From NCBI GenBank assembly GCA_048213135.1, contig PS015069.1:91198-146896 (forward strand): 55,699 nucleotides of DNA, given 5' to 3'. Origin of the DNA: Reclinomonas americana ATCC 50394 (Eukaryota > Jakobida > Jakobea > Jakobida). Below, piece after piece: positions 20,920-33,548 of the stretch; the stretch's first letter is position 1; every line of letters begins with the position of its first letter. The notes below the pieces were generated by a model. That model worked only from the letters and a program-made list of their open reading frames with translations, was not told the origin of the DNA and searched no databases. Position numbers and translations under genes: made by a program.

Positions 20920-22643
20920 TTATATCTCCTCGATGAGTCGTAATGGAGGCACTCGTGATGCCGCCACTGGTGTCGATGGAGATGCTGGCACTGCCGCTGC
21001 TGCTGCTGCTGCTGCTGCCAAAGGTAAAGGAGGTGGTAGTGGTCGTCGCTTGAGCACCGAATAGACGGGCTTGGGCGGCGAGCGCCACCGCTGCAGTGGG
21101 TTATCCGGCACGCCGGCCACCACTTGCGTCACATCAATGACCCTCTCGAATCGCATCGCCGCCACCTCCTCGATAATGGCCAGCGGCCTCTCCAAGTCAT
21201 TCGTGCCCGCCGTCATGCTCCCCTGCAACGTACGCGCCGTGGCCGTGGGATCCACCGGCTCCGACACCATCTTGTGCGCCAATCGTCGCTGCGTCGCATC
21301 GATCTTGTGTCGCGCCGCCATCAGTGCCACCGAGCTCGGCGACGTTCGTCGCATGTGCGCCGACTGAATGCGCGGTGCCGCCACTGGCGACGCCATCTGC
21401 CCGCGCTTCGTGAGCGCCAGAGTCGGTGTTGTCGCCGCCGCCCCGCCGACACCGGTGGGCGAGGTCGCCGAGAGGGCGGTACCCGGTCGCGACAAGGGCG
21501 ACTCGGACGAGCGGAAACTGAATCGGGAGCGTCGGAAACGCACGTTGCGGGCGGTGCTGGCCGAGAGGTCTGGACCCGCGCGCTGTGGACCCGCGCGCTA
21601 TTGATCGCAAAGAGAAAGCGAGTGAGGGAAGGGCGAAAGGAAAGGGAGAAGGGAGAAGGGAGAAGGGAGAAGGGAGGGCAAGAGAAGGAAGATGAGAGAA
21701 GGAGGAGAGCAGCAACGGTTTGCTGATATGGAAAGGAGCAAAGGAAGAAGGCAAAGAAGAAGGCAAAGAAGAAAGGGAAGGCGAGACAGATGATGAGTGG
21801 AGAAGGGGGTAGAGAGAGGGCAAGCGAGTGAAGCAGGAATGGAGCAACGGATCGCTGCGACTGGAGGAGGAAAGGAGAAGAGGAAAGAGACAAACGATGA
21901 CTGGAAGAGAAGGAATTGCAGACACGCAGAGTGTCTGAATGATCGCTGATGGGGGAAGCAAGGGAAGGAAGGAAGGATCAAGGAAGGGAGGGCAGAGAGA
22001 GAGAGAGAAGAGGAAGGAGAGGTGCAAGAAGAACGAGAGACATTGTAGACGATGACTGGAGAAGTGATTGCGGACATGCAGAGTGTCTGAATGATCGCTG
22101 ATGGGAAACAAGAGAGGGAGGGAGGGAGGGAGAATGGACTGAGAGAGCAGGGAGGGCAGAGGGAGGGCAGGAGAAAAGGAAGGAGAGGTGAGAAAAGAAG
22201 AAAACGAGATCGCGGTCATGCAGATTGCTGACTGATCGCTGAGTGAGTGACTGCACACAAATCCCACTCTGTACATGCCCCCCTCTCTCTCCCTCTCTCC
22301 CTTTGGCACTCACCAACTCGCGTTTCACATTTGCGCGTGGAGCTAATCTCTGCTTGCGCGCCTCCTCCGCCGCGCGCTTCTCCGCCGCCGCACGCGACTT
22401 CCTCCGATGCGCCTCCAAACACACCAAATAGTCTTTCTGTTTGAGTGCAGTAGCACTCTGTGGGCGACTTGCTGGAGGAGAAGAAGAAGCTGCTGGTGCG
22501 TCCGTGGTTGACTGAGAAGGAGTTGAGCGTTGACGCGGGTGTGTGTGCTTGAGCGAGTCCAGTGCCTCAAGTACAGAGGCAATGGAGTGTTCGCTCTCGG
22601 CGAGCTCTGTGCGAGAGAGCACCGCCACTACGCGATCGCTCAT
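20920..22643 (-). CDS. Unidentified basic, low-complexity protein, copy B
   Basis: Mirror copy of the gene at 12682-14346. It starts MSDRVVAVLSRTELAESEHS at 22643 and ends with the same Pro/Ala tail; the stop is 18 bp from the stop of the convergent CBM48 copy. The repeat-bearing intron (about 22303 to 21602) differs in length from copy A and no longer stays in frame, which shows it is spliced out. The acceptor here is TAG rather than CAG, followed by the same 15-nt tandem duplication (CGCGCGGGTCCACAG). Just upstream, the 5' leader has a 13-bp insertion relative to copy A. Confidence 0.55.
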
Positions 22644-23455
22644 GCACTCTATCTGAGTCCTATCTGAAAGAGAGTTGGTGGTTTGTCCGGGACATGCACT
22701 CTTCCGTGCATTCTGGGTGCTGCTGAATGCAGCTGCTGGTGAAGTGTGTGGGGGATTAACTGGAGAGGTGCGTGCTTGGGCGCGAGGGAGTGGATAACTG
22801 TGCGCGAAACCGAGCAACTTCAGAATATTCGAACGTCGCGTGATATTCTGGACCCGACGTCGGTGATCATCGTGAGTGAGCACCAAAATCTGAGACTTCG
22901 CGGTCGAAATGTGGACAGCATACTGGCACTTTTGCAAGCAACAACGGCTCGCGATCGCGATCGTCGACTGCAATCGGGATCACTGGCGATATCGGTGGGC
23001 ACCACCAGCGACCGCCAGCAAACCTCATGCGCTTTGCTTCTGCAACTGAAAACTCTTTCAAGTGGGGTTCTCGAAGTTGTCTTGATCGCATCAGCAGGAT
23101 TTCATTTGGTGCATGTGTGTGCTTGCTCTCAAGAACTGCGATCTGACGCGTACGTTGACCGAGTTGTCGACGACACACGTTGTATAGGCGAAAGCTCAGC
23201 GATCTCCGCAGTCAAACACTGTGCACCACGCTGCTGCTGCAGCGATTCAACAACGACAGCCGGTGAGAGAGTTCAGTCCCGCCTCCTCCCCTGTTGCCTT
23301 CCTCCCCACCCTCCCCTCTATCCCTCCCCTCCAACGTTGACACTAATTACACCATTTACAAAGCTCCAAAATAAACAACATGCCTTCCTCCACGATCTCT
23401 GTTCATTCGTGGAGAAGGAGAGGGGAAATAAGTCTCCGGCAGCGCTCCGCCCAGC
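22644..23455 (-). other. Intergenic region with a conserved stretch (copy B)
   Basis: Counterpart of 11874-12681. On the minus strand 22867-23178 reads as an open frame of about 100 codons containing MCRRQLGQRTRQIAVLES and later FSVAEAKRMRFAGGRWWC. The left arm keeps the middle part with conservative changes (EF/DF, S/T) but has a frameshift near its start. No family is recognised, and coding status is undecided. Confidence 0.4.
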
Positions 23456-26400
23456 TTACATCGAAGTTGGCGGCACCGGCACGCCACCAGCCGTCGGCGG
23501 GGGCGGCGCCATCTGGAACACGTCGGCGGGGATGTCGCATGCGGCACCCGAGCAGTTCGACAGGTTGTCGGTGATGACAGCGGGCAGACTACGCGAGTTG
23601 ATCCAGCTGAGCTCGGCGGCGTTGAAGACGTTCGGAGCTGTGGATGCGAGAGAAGAGTCAGCCAATGCCTTGTGGTTACTCTCCCGCCCACATGTGCCAC
23701 TCACCAAGGTAGAAGTAGCGATCGCCGTCGCGCGACTCGCGGAACTGCGTCTGCAGAATCCAGTAGTGCGTCGAGCCAAACGGAGTCGGCCAGTTGGCGT
23801 ACGGAGCCTCCGACATGATGCCCATCCACAGATCGACCAATTTGACATTGTCGTAGACACCGGGGCCATCGGGATCTGTGTGTTGCGCACAATGAGAAAA
23901 ACGAAAATCGACCATCAGCGCTCACACAGTCAGTCACTCACCCTGAGCCGCCGTGTACTGCGTCTGACCGTAGGCCGCACGCAGGTTGTCGGCGAACGGA
24001 GTGCCGCAGGTCTTGGTCTGCGTGTTGCACTGGCCTGGGTTGCCGGGGAGGCAGTCGCGGTCGAAAGTGCACGAGCACGTCTTGGTGGCGGCGAAGCAAG
24101 TGTTGCCGGCGCCGCAGTCGGAGTCCTTGGAGCACGAGCGCGGGCGCTCGCTCGTAATGTCGGTGTACGAGTAGATCTTGTTGTTGTTGGTGAGACCCGA
24201 CTGCTGCTGTGCCTCCCACCAGCTGGCGAGGGCGTGGTCGCGACCGCGCTGAATGTTGAAGGCCGCCAGATCGAACAGAATGCCGTACTGGCACACGTTC
24301 ATGTTGCGCAGCTGGTGGACCACCTTGGTGTCGCGCTCCTGGGCGTAGGTCTTGGACTGCAGCAAGTAACTCAAAATGTTAGACTACTTATACACACAAA
24401 CGCATGCTTAGAAAACACTCACCAAGCCACGCAGCAACGACCCAATGCCCTGCGACGCCAGCGACGAAGTCGCCGCCGTCTGGAAGAACGCGTCGGTAAG
24501 CGACATGTTGACAATGGCTGGGTCGGGATCGGTGGCCGACGGCGCCGCCTTGAAGGGCACGGTCTCGGACACCAATGAGTGCAGACGGAAGGCGCTGTGC
24601 GTGTGTCAGGAGATTAGCGACCGAGGATCGGTCAAAGCCCAACACATGCGTCACGTGCACAACAGTACCTGTGGCCCCACTCGTTGCGGATGCGCGGGTT
24701 CGGCTCCATGGTGTTCGGGCCGGTGTAGTCGTCGACAAATGTCGGCACCTTGCCGTTCACAGCCGGTGCGTTGTAGTAGAAGACTGTGCGGAAAAATACA
24801 GAGTGAGAAAGAGAAAAAGAGGAAGAGAATGATGGGGGGCGCAACTCTTGCTCAGGAAATCGACAAACACGATCTTCTGGTACGAGCCAATGAGGAGGTG
24901 GCGGGCGTACTGGAAGATCTGCTCATCGGTGGGGGCCGCCGGCAGGTTGGCGCGGAAGGTGCCGAGAGCACCGCAGCTCGCCGGGATCGGCAACACGGCC
25001 GGGTTGATGCAGTCGGCGATGCGGTTGTGTTCGCGGACGAACAGCGTATGCAGCGCCATGATCGGCAAGTTGTCAGACAAGCGGACGTCACCGGCCACAA
25101 AGAAGTTGGCGCTGTCGTCGGGCTGGTTCGGAAGTCCCTGCGTGTTCACCGGCAGCAGCGGGCCGTCGACGTTGTTCGCCGGAGTAGAAGTCTTCATGCG
25201 ACCACCGGAGAAGGTGCGGAGTCCAGCAGAGCGGTACGAGTCGCTGCCGTAGACCGTCGAGGCTGTGGTATATACAAGGGTTGGGCAACCTGAAGACACA
25301 ACGCAGAACGAGCAAAGAACGGCGGCGCTCACCATCGGCAAAGTGCGTGACCACGTTGGTCTGCACTGGGATGGTCTCGTCGTCGGCCGACAACTGCATC
25401 ATGTTGAAGCTGCGCGAAAAGTTCAAGTCCGAGATGGCACCGTTGCACATGAGCGGCGCATTCATCGGGTCGTTCGGGTCGACGGCGATCGGAGCGCGCG
25501 CCGGCAGCGGGCTCGTGCCCTTGTTGATCGTGCGTGTCTCACGACGAGCCAGATCCATGTCGCTGTGGGTGGGTGGGTGTGATGAGAAACCAGAGAGGGC
25601 GAATGCAGGGAACGGGGGGAGAGGAGGGGGCACGCAACTGCGCGACAAACTGGCCGAATGCCCAGAACACTGTGCATTGAGAAGAAAAGGGTGAGGATTG
25701 GCAAGAAGGGACGAAGGGTGTGCACGGCAGCAGGTGTCGACGGGGGCGCAACTGTTGGTGAGACCAAAACCTGCAAGCAGAGAATCGTCAGTCAACTTGA
25801 TCACGAATGCACACGTACTGTGAACAAAAGCACGCAACGATTCTTGACTTCGACGCCCGGCGCCTGGCTGCAGGCGGCGTTGGAGATGAAGCGAGCCGGC
25901 GGGCGCGGTGGCGGCACATCGGCGGGACCGCACTGCGGGAGCGGTGGCTTGATGTTGCGAATGGCGGCCGGTGTGTTGGCCGGCGAGTCGAACCAGTTGC
26001 ACAGGGCGCACTTGTTCGGCGCAGCCTGGCCCGACATGCCGCTCAGGAAGCCCGAGTTGGCATCGCACGAGTAGCTGCACACAAACATTAGAAAAATCAG
26101 CTTCCGATTACTCACTCTTCCGTGCAATCGCACGCAACTCAAAGTGGAACACGTGGTAGTAGTCGGAGCAGGCGGCGCCCTTGAAGCCGCCAAACGAGCT
26201 AATCGAGTTGCACGAGCCGTCAATGGTGCGGTACTTGGCAGTGGAGGCGCCGGAGCACGACGAGTTCTGCGCGCACACCAGCGCCGTCTCGCCAGCCACC
26301 GTCGGGCTCAGCGGACCCACCGTGTTGGCCGTCACCACCTGCGCCTGGAAGTTGTAGGTCTTGCCAAAACCCGACAGGCCGGTGACCGTGCACCGCGACA

Positions 26401-26701
26401 CCGTGCTCGTCGTCGACAGCGTGCACACGCTGGGCGACGTGGTCGACGGCACAAAAGGAGCGTCGTCGGCCGACGACTGCAGAATCGCCAGGCCAGTGTT
26501 GGCCGGCGCCACCGCCGACGAGACCACGGTGATCACGAGCGCCCGACTCAGCGGCAGCACGGCGGTGGCCGATCTGGGGTCTTGCGGCGTGATGCTGCCG
26601 ATGGTGAGGGTGAGGTTGGAGGCCGAATAGATGGTCGGCGCCGCGGCACCAAAGGCACCACCCAGCGACGTGCCAGCAATGCTGATGCGCGCCGAGATGG
26701 T
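23456..26701 (-). CDS. Animal-type haem peroxidase (peroxinectin-like), copy B, 5' end missing
   Basis: Mirror copy of the peroxidase at 8079-11873, from the Cys-rich spacer to the C-terminus. Catalytic motifs are intact: FGQFVAHDMDL with the His again split by an intron, LFVREHNRIAD, FRLHSLV, NIQRGRDHALASWW and DGDRYFYL. The Cys-rich insertion is also retained. Differences include ISDLNFSRSFN against ISDMPFTRSFN, FRANLPAAP against FRTNLPAAP, and VVHQLRNMN against VVHPLRNMN. Intron sequences vary more than exons. The signal peptide and first Cys-rich exon are absent because the contig ends at the 20-N gap; what follows that gap is a thiolase on the opposite strand, not the peroxidase N-terminus. 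Confidence 0.87.
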
Positions 26702-26721
26702 NNNNNNNNNNNNNNNNNNNN
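26702..26721. other. 20-N assembly gap at outer end of right arm
   Basis: Exactly 20 N, the same length as the gap at 8602-8621, which looks like a default spacer for a gap of unknown size. Confidence 0.95.
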
Positions 26722-27443
<722 letters not shown>

Positions 27444-27522
27444 ACTCGCGAAGCTACACCAGCCGCAATCAATGAAGTCCTCTGTCCTTCCTCCATTCTT
27501 CCTCCATTCTTCGTTCCAACAA

Positions 27523-27981
27523 ATGAGCGCCGTGGTGATCCGCCGACGAGTGGCCAACGACCACGACTGTCTGTTCACTGCTCTGGCCTACCTGTGTGAG
27601 GGCCCCCACACACAGAACACAGGCTGTGCGCGTCGTCTGCGTGCTCTGTGTGCGGAAAATGTGCTCGACCCGCTGCGCATGGACCCCGAGTACTGCGAGG
27701 CTGTGCTCGGCATGCCTCCTGCAGCCTACGCTGAGTGGATTCAGAACAAGTTCAACTGGGGCGGTCTGTGTGTGTTGCACCGGGGGACGCATTGATGATT
27801 GACTCTCATCATCTGTTGATCAAAAGGCGAGAACGAAATCATCATCTTGTCGCGTCATTACAAGACAGAGGTGGTGGTCGTGTCAGCCGAGTCGCTCTCT
27901 GCGCTGCCGTACAATGGAACCGAGGTGGCCAGTGAGTGCCGCGGTCGAGTCTACTTGTTGTACACGGGCCAGCATTTCGAT
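27523..27981 (+). CDS. OTU1/YOD1-like deubiquitinase (OTU domain), 3' end unresolved
   Basis: OTU-family cysteine protease; OTU1/YOD1 trims ubiquitin in the p97/VCP pathway. Exon 1 (27523 to about 27762) gives VANDHDCLFTALAYLCEG with the catalytic Asp-x-x-Cys, then DPEYCEAVLGM and YAEWIQNKFNWG; a short intron ends AAAAG (about 27825); exon 2 gives EIIILSRHYKTEVVVVSAES and LLYTGQHFD with the catalytic His. The canonical N-terminal UBX-like domain is absent from the chosen start (MSAVVIRRR). The usual C-terminal zinc finger is not seen. Exon 2 is followed by a GTTGCG donor, a T-rich intron and an N gap, so the C-terminus may lie in the gap or the protein may fuse to the downstream Gln/Pro-rich exons. 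Confidence 0.8.
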
Positions 27982-28139
27982 GTTGCGCAACCTTTCTTCT
28001 CAATCGTCCATCTTGCCAGTCCCTCTCCCGTCCCCTCCTTCTTCTCTTCCTTCCTTTCTTCTTTTCTTTCACTTCTTCCAACGAATTGCTGCTGTTGTTG
28101 TTGTTGTCCTCCTCCTCCGCCTCCTCCTTCCTCGTCTTC

Positions 28140-28414
28140 TTGTTCTTGTTCTTGTTCTTGTTCTTCTTCTTCTTCTTCTTCTTCTTCTTCTTCTTCTTCT
28201 TCTTCTTCCCATTGTGCTTCTCCGTCTTCTACTTCTCCTCCTCCTCCTCCTCCTCCTCCTCCTNNNNNNNNNNNNNNNNNNNNNNNNNNNNNNNNNNNNN
28301 NNNNNNNNNNNNNNNNNNNNNNNNNNNNNNNNNNNNNNNNNNNNNNNNNNNNNNNNNNNNNNNNNNNNNNNNNNNNNNNNNNNNNNNNNNNNNNNNNNNN
28401 NNNNNNNNNNNNNN
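28140..28414 (+). repeat. (TTC)n/(CTC)n tract followed by a 151-N gap
   Basis: TTCTTG, TTC and CTC triplet runs at 28140-28263 lead directly into N from 28264 to 28414. Frames here translate to Leu, Ser or Phe homopolymers and are artefacts. Confidence 0.85.
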
Positions 28415-30223
28415 TCTGGTGACGTCGCCAGTGTCTCCAGTCCCGGCGGTAGCGGCCCCAGCTGCCACAGCGGCTCGTCAGAATGGGTCAGTGGTCCTCG
28501 TTCATCATTGGTGGTGTTGCATCGTCTCATTCTCCTCCTCCCCAGACCACCGGCCGTCGCAGCCGCACGTCCACCTTCCGCTCCACCCGTGCAGACGCCT
28601 CTGCCGCCGTCGCAGCCTGCCGCACGTCCGACTGGCCCACCACAACCGCAGCCGCTTCAGCCAATGGTGTCGCAGGCTTCCTCCGGTCCTCAGGTGCGCT
28701 CGGCGGTCACCGCGACGAGCGCCTCGGCTCCAGTGCCCAAGGCACCGCCGGTGACCGCTTCTCCGGTGGTGCCGTCGACGCCTGGACAGGGCATGCGACC
28801 GCTTCCGCAACAACAACAGCAACAGCAGCACCAGTCGTCGCCGCCGAATATGGTGGGTCCTCCGCCACCGATGGCGCCGCCACCGTACGTACCAACGGCG
28901 TTGCCGCCACAATTCACTGCGGATGGCATGTTTGCACATGCACATGGCGCTCCCCCACCACCACCCATGTTGCGTGCAGCATCGGTAGCCGAGACGATGT
29001 TTTCATCTCCCAGCTCACGTCCCCCCCCCCCCCCCCCCGATGTAGGTACGGTGCCTTCCCTCCGAGTCCCGGACAGCCATTCGGCCCGGCCCCGACGACA
29101 GCCTACGCTCCTGCGCCAGGTCTGGCGTCCACTCGCTCTCTCTCCTTCTCCATTTCACTCTTGCTGACACGCATGTCCATCAACAGGTTACGCTGGGATG
29201 GGAGGCCATCCGTTTGGTCTGTTTGCGCAGAGTACCGTGCCGTGGATGAACCATGGACCCAATGAGGTGAGACGGAAACGCATAGCATGTTGTTCGATTG
29301 TGTGCATGCATGTGCTTATCGCTTGTTGTTGTCCGTGGTTGCAGCCGCCCATGGCGGGCTTCGACATGGGCTTTGCGCCGCCGCCGCCGCCGGGTCCTGG
29401 TGGTCCCGGCGGTGCACCGGGTGGCGGCTACGGAATGCCGCGTTCCGGTGTGATGCCCGGTCCGCACCAACCGCAGCCGCAACCACAGCAGCAACCGCCG
29501 CCACAACAGCAACAACAACAACAGCAGCAGCAGCAGCAGCAACAACAACAACAACAGCAACAGCAGCCTCCACCGCCGTCCTCTGTGCCAGGTGGCGGAA
29601 ACTCTGCGGGCGCCTCGGCCTTCCCATCGTCGCTGTTTGATCCACTGGGCGATGAGTCGTTGCGTCATGTTCGGCGCTCACACATTGTATTCCTCCAGCA
29701 TGGCTCACGTCTATTTTGTTGTCGTCGCAGTCGACTCGGTGGACAGTCGTATGGCCGCGTGTCGCAGGCAAGCGCTGGTGCGGCGGTGACAGCGGGAGCG
29801 GCCGCGTCGATGAAGCCGTCGGGAGCAGCGGCAATGCGACCGAACGAGCTCACTGTCGAGAAGTCGCTGGATGAGCTGTGGGGAGGCATTGCCCGTCGCT
29901 CCTCGCCCGATCCGACGTCGATGGCGAGCTCTGCGCGCAACATTGATCTGTCCAGTTTCATCGACTCGAGTGTCGGCGGTGGGGTGAATGGCGTGCCCGG
30001 TGGGCCCACGCGCTCCCTGTCGCACCTCTTCCCTGGTGATGTGCTGGGTGCGGCACCGTCGGGCGGCAGCAACGGTGGCGGTGAGAGCGACCTCTTTTCG
30101 TCGACTGGCGGCTTTGGTGCGTTTGGCAGCTTCCTGGGCGCACCCAGCAAGAGCGTGGGTGGCGGTGACTGGGCCATTATTGCGCCGCCCGACTCGGGCA
30201 GCTCGGCTTTTTCGCCCTTCCAG
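28415..30223 (+). CDS. Gln/Pro/Gly-rich low-complexity protein, both ends in gaps
   Basis: I do not recognise the family. After a short exon (to about 28480) and an intron ending CCCCAG (28552), a Pro/Ala/Gln-rich exon runs to about 29040. Short exons follow with FPPSPGQPFGPAP, GMGGHPFGLFAQ and MAGFDMGFAPPPPPG, then a long polyglutamine tract (29486-29568). A last intron (about 29652-29730, ending GTCGCAG) leads to a more ordered Ser/Gly-rich exon with VEKSLDELWGGIARRSS and FGAFGSFLG, which runs into the 528-N gap. The FDPLGD, PFG and FGxF elements recall disordered endocytic or clathrin-adaptor tails, but no folded domain is visible to support this. It could be the 3' part of the preceding OTU gene. 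A run of about 17 C at 29022-29038 sits at an exon edge. Confidence 0.55.
29486..29568 (+). repeat. CAG/CAA polyglutamine repeat
   Basis: Mixed CAA/CAG triplets encode an almost uninterrupted run of more than 20 Gln interrupted by Pro pairs. It is within the coding frame. Confidence 0.85.
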
Positions 30224-30751
30224 NNNNNNNNNNNNNNNNNNNNNNNNNNNNNNNNNNNNNNNNNNNNNNNNNNNNNNNNNNNNNNNNNNNNNNNNNNNNN
30301 NNNNNNNNNNNNNNNNNNNNNNNNNNNNNNNNNNNNNNNNNNNNNNNNNNNNNNNNNNNNNNNNNNNNNNNNNNNNNNNNNNNNNNNNNNNNNNNNNNNN
30401 NNNNNNNNNNNNNNNNNNNNNNNNNNNNNNNNNNNNNNNNNNNNNNNNNNNNNNNNNNNNNNNNNNNNNNNNNNNNNNNNNNNNNNNNNNNNNNNNNNNN
30501 NNNNNNNNNNNNNNNNNNNNNNNNNNNNNNNNNNNNNNNNNNNNNNNNNNNNNNNNNNNNNNNNNNNNNNNNNNNNNNNNNNNNNNNNNNNNNNNNNNNN
30601 NNNNNNNNNNNNNNNNNNNNNNNNNNNNNNNNNNNNNNNNNNNNNNNNNNNNNNNNNNNNNNNNNNNNNNNNNNNNNNNNNNNNNNNNNNNNNNNNNNNN
30701 NNNNNNNNNNNNNNNNNNNNNNNNNNNNNNNNNNNNNNNNNNNNNNNNNNN
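30224..30751. other. Assembly gap (528 N) between convergent genes
   Basis: Holds the 3' ends of the Gln/Pro-rich gene (+) and the TPR gene (-). Confidence 0.95.
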
Positions 30752-33303
30752 CCCGCCGCAGGCACATTGACAACCTCCGCAACCTCCTCGTCACTCGCAT
30801 CGTCATCCACATCGTCATTCGCTCCACCCGTCCCACTGGCACCCTTGCCCTTCTTCTTCTTGTTCTTGTTCTTCTTCTTCTTGCCGCCAGTGGCGGTGGC
30901 TGTCGCCGCGACGGTCACGCCAGCACCGTTCATGCTTCGCTTCGCCTCCTCCTCCAGCGCCGCCACCAGCGCCACCGCGGCCGCATTGGCCTGTGACGCC
31001 TGAGCGGCGGTCGGCTGTAGTTGCGCAAGTGCCGTGGGCCGCGAGGCCAGCGCCCGGTTGATGCGGTCGATCATGCTGATGAGCTGCGGGTTGTGCGGTG
31101 CAATCTTGAGGCAGTTCTGCAGCTCCACCAGCGCCATGGGGTAGTGATGTTGCGCCTCGCACGCCTGTGCTTTCCGGAAATGCGTCTTCAGCATGAACGC
31201 CTCGTTGGGCGCGTCCATTTGTGCGAGGAAACGCTCCACCGAGATGCAATCGGCCAGCGCCAGCGACCATTGACTCTGTGCACGGGGGGGATGGTGAGAC
31301 ACGCGACGACGACAAGGACGACGAAGATGGTAATTGTGTAGCGCAATACTCACCGTTTCCAAAAACACCTTGGCGCGATTCAACATGAGTGGCACCACAT
31401 AATCGTCCACCTTGGCTGGATCGCCCAACTGCAGTCCACCACTGCTCGTGCCCACTGGCGACACTCCCAGCGCCTCCAGACCCTCGGTGAACGACAACAC
31501 TGCCTGCGCATGCATGCCGCGCGAAAACAACGAGTTTCCTTCCGTGTTGCACAGGTACGCACGCTCGTGCCGTTCCTTCTCGGCCACCAGGTTGTGGTAG
31601 AGTTGTCGCAAAAAGATGGATGCCAACACAATGCCAAAGTACGTCACCGTCTCCTCTAGCCGCTGATTCAGTGGCATGTGCTCGTCCCGGCAGTCTGCGT
31701 ACAAGCACGAACGGCACACGGGACGGCCCCAGCTGCGCAAAAAGCACACCTGCGTCCAATGGCACCGTTAGTCACAAGCACTCTCCTCCCGCAACATATC
31801 GTGTTGCGCAACACACACCTCGGGCTTGCTGAGGAAGCACTTGACGCACTTGAACCAGCGCTGGTACAGAATGACCGTGTTGAAGAGTGGTGGCACGTGC
31901 TCCTCTTCCTGCACCGTGTCCAGCTCGCTCTCCTGCGCACAGCAAGCAGCACTCAGCGATTCCGCCGCAAGTCTCGCTCTCAGCGGTCCCTGCCACGACT
32001 CACCTCGTGCACGTACTTGGAGCTGGCCGGCACCAGGCACTCGCGACGATAGAAAAAGTAGGCCAGAGCGCGGGGTGCTGGCACCTCCCACACGCCGCGA
32101 GACATCATGTCGTCAAACAAGGCCGACACCAACGTCAAGAACAACGGGAACGAGCAATCAAAGTCGTCGTACTCGTCCATGGTCGGATCACCCTCGCCAT
32201 CCTCGTACTCGTCGTGATGCGCCAGCGACCGCTTCGCTCGCAGCTGCACCTCTTGCTGTTGCTGCTGCTGCTGACGACCCTCACGTCGCCGCAGTCGCAG
32301 CGCGCTATCCTCCTCATCGTCGCCATCCTCATCGTCGTCGTCATCATCATCATCATCGTCCACATCACCATCATCGTGCCCATCCACACCCCCTGTCGTC
32401 TTACCGGCCGCAGTCGCACGCTGCAAACGACGCTTCCGTCGCCGCTTCTGTCGCTTCGACAACGCCGTCGACGACGACGACGACTTACTGTCGGCCGACG
32501 CACCGGCACCAGCACCTCCCCCACTGCGCGCCGCCGCCGTCGCCGGTGCAGCAACAGCCGGAGTTGCCGACGCCACCGGCGGCGGTGGCGGCTTCATCGG
32601 CACAATGAGGCTCTCCACCGATTCCACGAACTCACCCAGGTTGACGCGCACAATGCGACTCTGCAAGCACACGAAGTCAATCAAGGATCGCACAACTGAA
32701 CACGCGTCTCCGCTCTTGTCTGCTAACAATACACATGCTCACTCTCACACACTCTCATGTATACACAGCAGGGAGGAGAGGAGAAGAGCAGTGCGTACAC
32801 ACCTGACCAGCGAGGACCCACGATGCCGCCGCCGCCGCCGCCGAGGGCGACGGGAGAGACGGCGACGGAGGTGACGAGGACGATGACGCAGCATTGGCGC
32901 CATTGGCCGTTGCCGTTGCAGAAGCAGCGGAGGCGGAGGAGGAGGGCACAGCCGCAACTGCCGCCAGTGCCGCCTGCGCCTGCTCGACCGTCAGGCGACT
33001 GAGTCGCGCACGCCGGCGCATGCACAGACGACGATAGAACTCGCTCAGTGCCGGCAGCGAGTGCGTCTCGCTGACAGAGACCACTGATGCTGCCGATGCT
33101 GCTGAGGAGGAGGCAGGAGGGTGGTGGCCATGTCGGCTGCCACCTTTGCTCGCTGATGCAGGCGCTGGTGGAGGTGAGTTGCTGGGGCGTGACTGCGCAG
33201 CGAGTGGCACTGGGGCCAGGCTCAGCAGCTTCTCCCACAGGAGGTAGTCGGTGGGGTCGGCGGGGTTGGGCGTGCTCGGAGAGAACTCAATCACGCGCTC
33301 CAT
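30752..33303 (-). CDS. TPR-repeat protein with a Cys-cluster, 3' end in gap
   Basis: It starts MERVIEFSPSTPNPADPTDY at 33303. Exon 1 is Ala/Ser-rich. Further exons give ARALAYFFYRRECLVPAS, then NTVILYQRWFKCVKCFLSKP joined to VCFLRSWGRPVCRSCLYADC. This is a CxxC...C...CxxC cluster that may bind zinc. TPR helices follow: GNSLFSRGMHAQAVLSFTEG, LNRAKVFLETV joined to SQWSLALADC, and HFRKAQACEAQHHYPMALVE. A basic Lys/Asn-rich tract (GGKKKKNKNKKKKGKG) and an acidic tail lie next to the gap. A long D/E patch and Gln run lie at about 32240-32390. Such TPR proteins are usually co-chaperone or scaffold-like; I cannot name an orthologue. The promoter region is shared with eS30, 245 bp away on the other strand. 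Confidence 0.65.
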
Positions 33304-33548
33304 GGTGGACGTGGAAAGACAACCCAGAAAAAGCCTCTTTCACGCGGGAAAGAGAGGAGCGGAGAGGTCGAGAGAGAGATTGAGGAGAGAGAGCGTATGT
33401 GCAGCTCTCGTCGCTCTGCGCCTCTCTGTGTGCCTCTCTGTGTGTAAGTGAGTGCGTTGCGATGGAATGGCGGGAGTGCATTGTACCGCGCGGGTAATGT
33501 CCCTTCTTACTCTATCGCAACCGCACCGCGCAGTCGTCACACACAAAC

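Larger units (their letters stand above)
17882..26701 (-). repeat. Right arm of 18-kb imperfect inverted repeat
   Basis: Reverse-complement copy of 8622-17426. It holds the CBM48 gene, the unidentified gene and the peroxidase in mirrored order and orientation. Its outer end stops abruptly at a 20-N gap, inside the peroxidase, at the same base as the left arm. Confidence 0.92.

Noticed and set aside
8622-26701. Mobile element or provirus with long terminal inverted repeats
   Set aside because: No transposase, integrase or reverse transcriptase is seen; the arms carry ordinary spliced genes and end at assembly gaps.
27914-29167. Long Leu- or Ser-homopolymer frames around 28100-28263
   Set aside because: These are TTC/CTC triplet runs and N translation; only the exons after 28552 read as protein.
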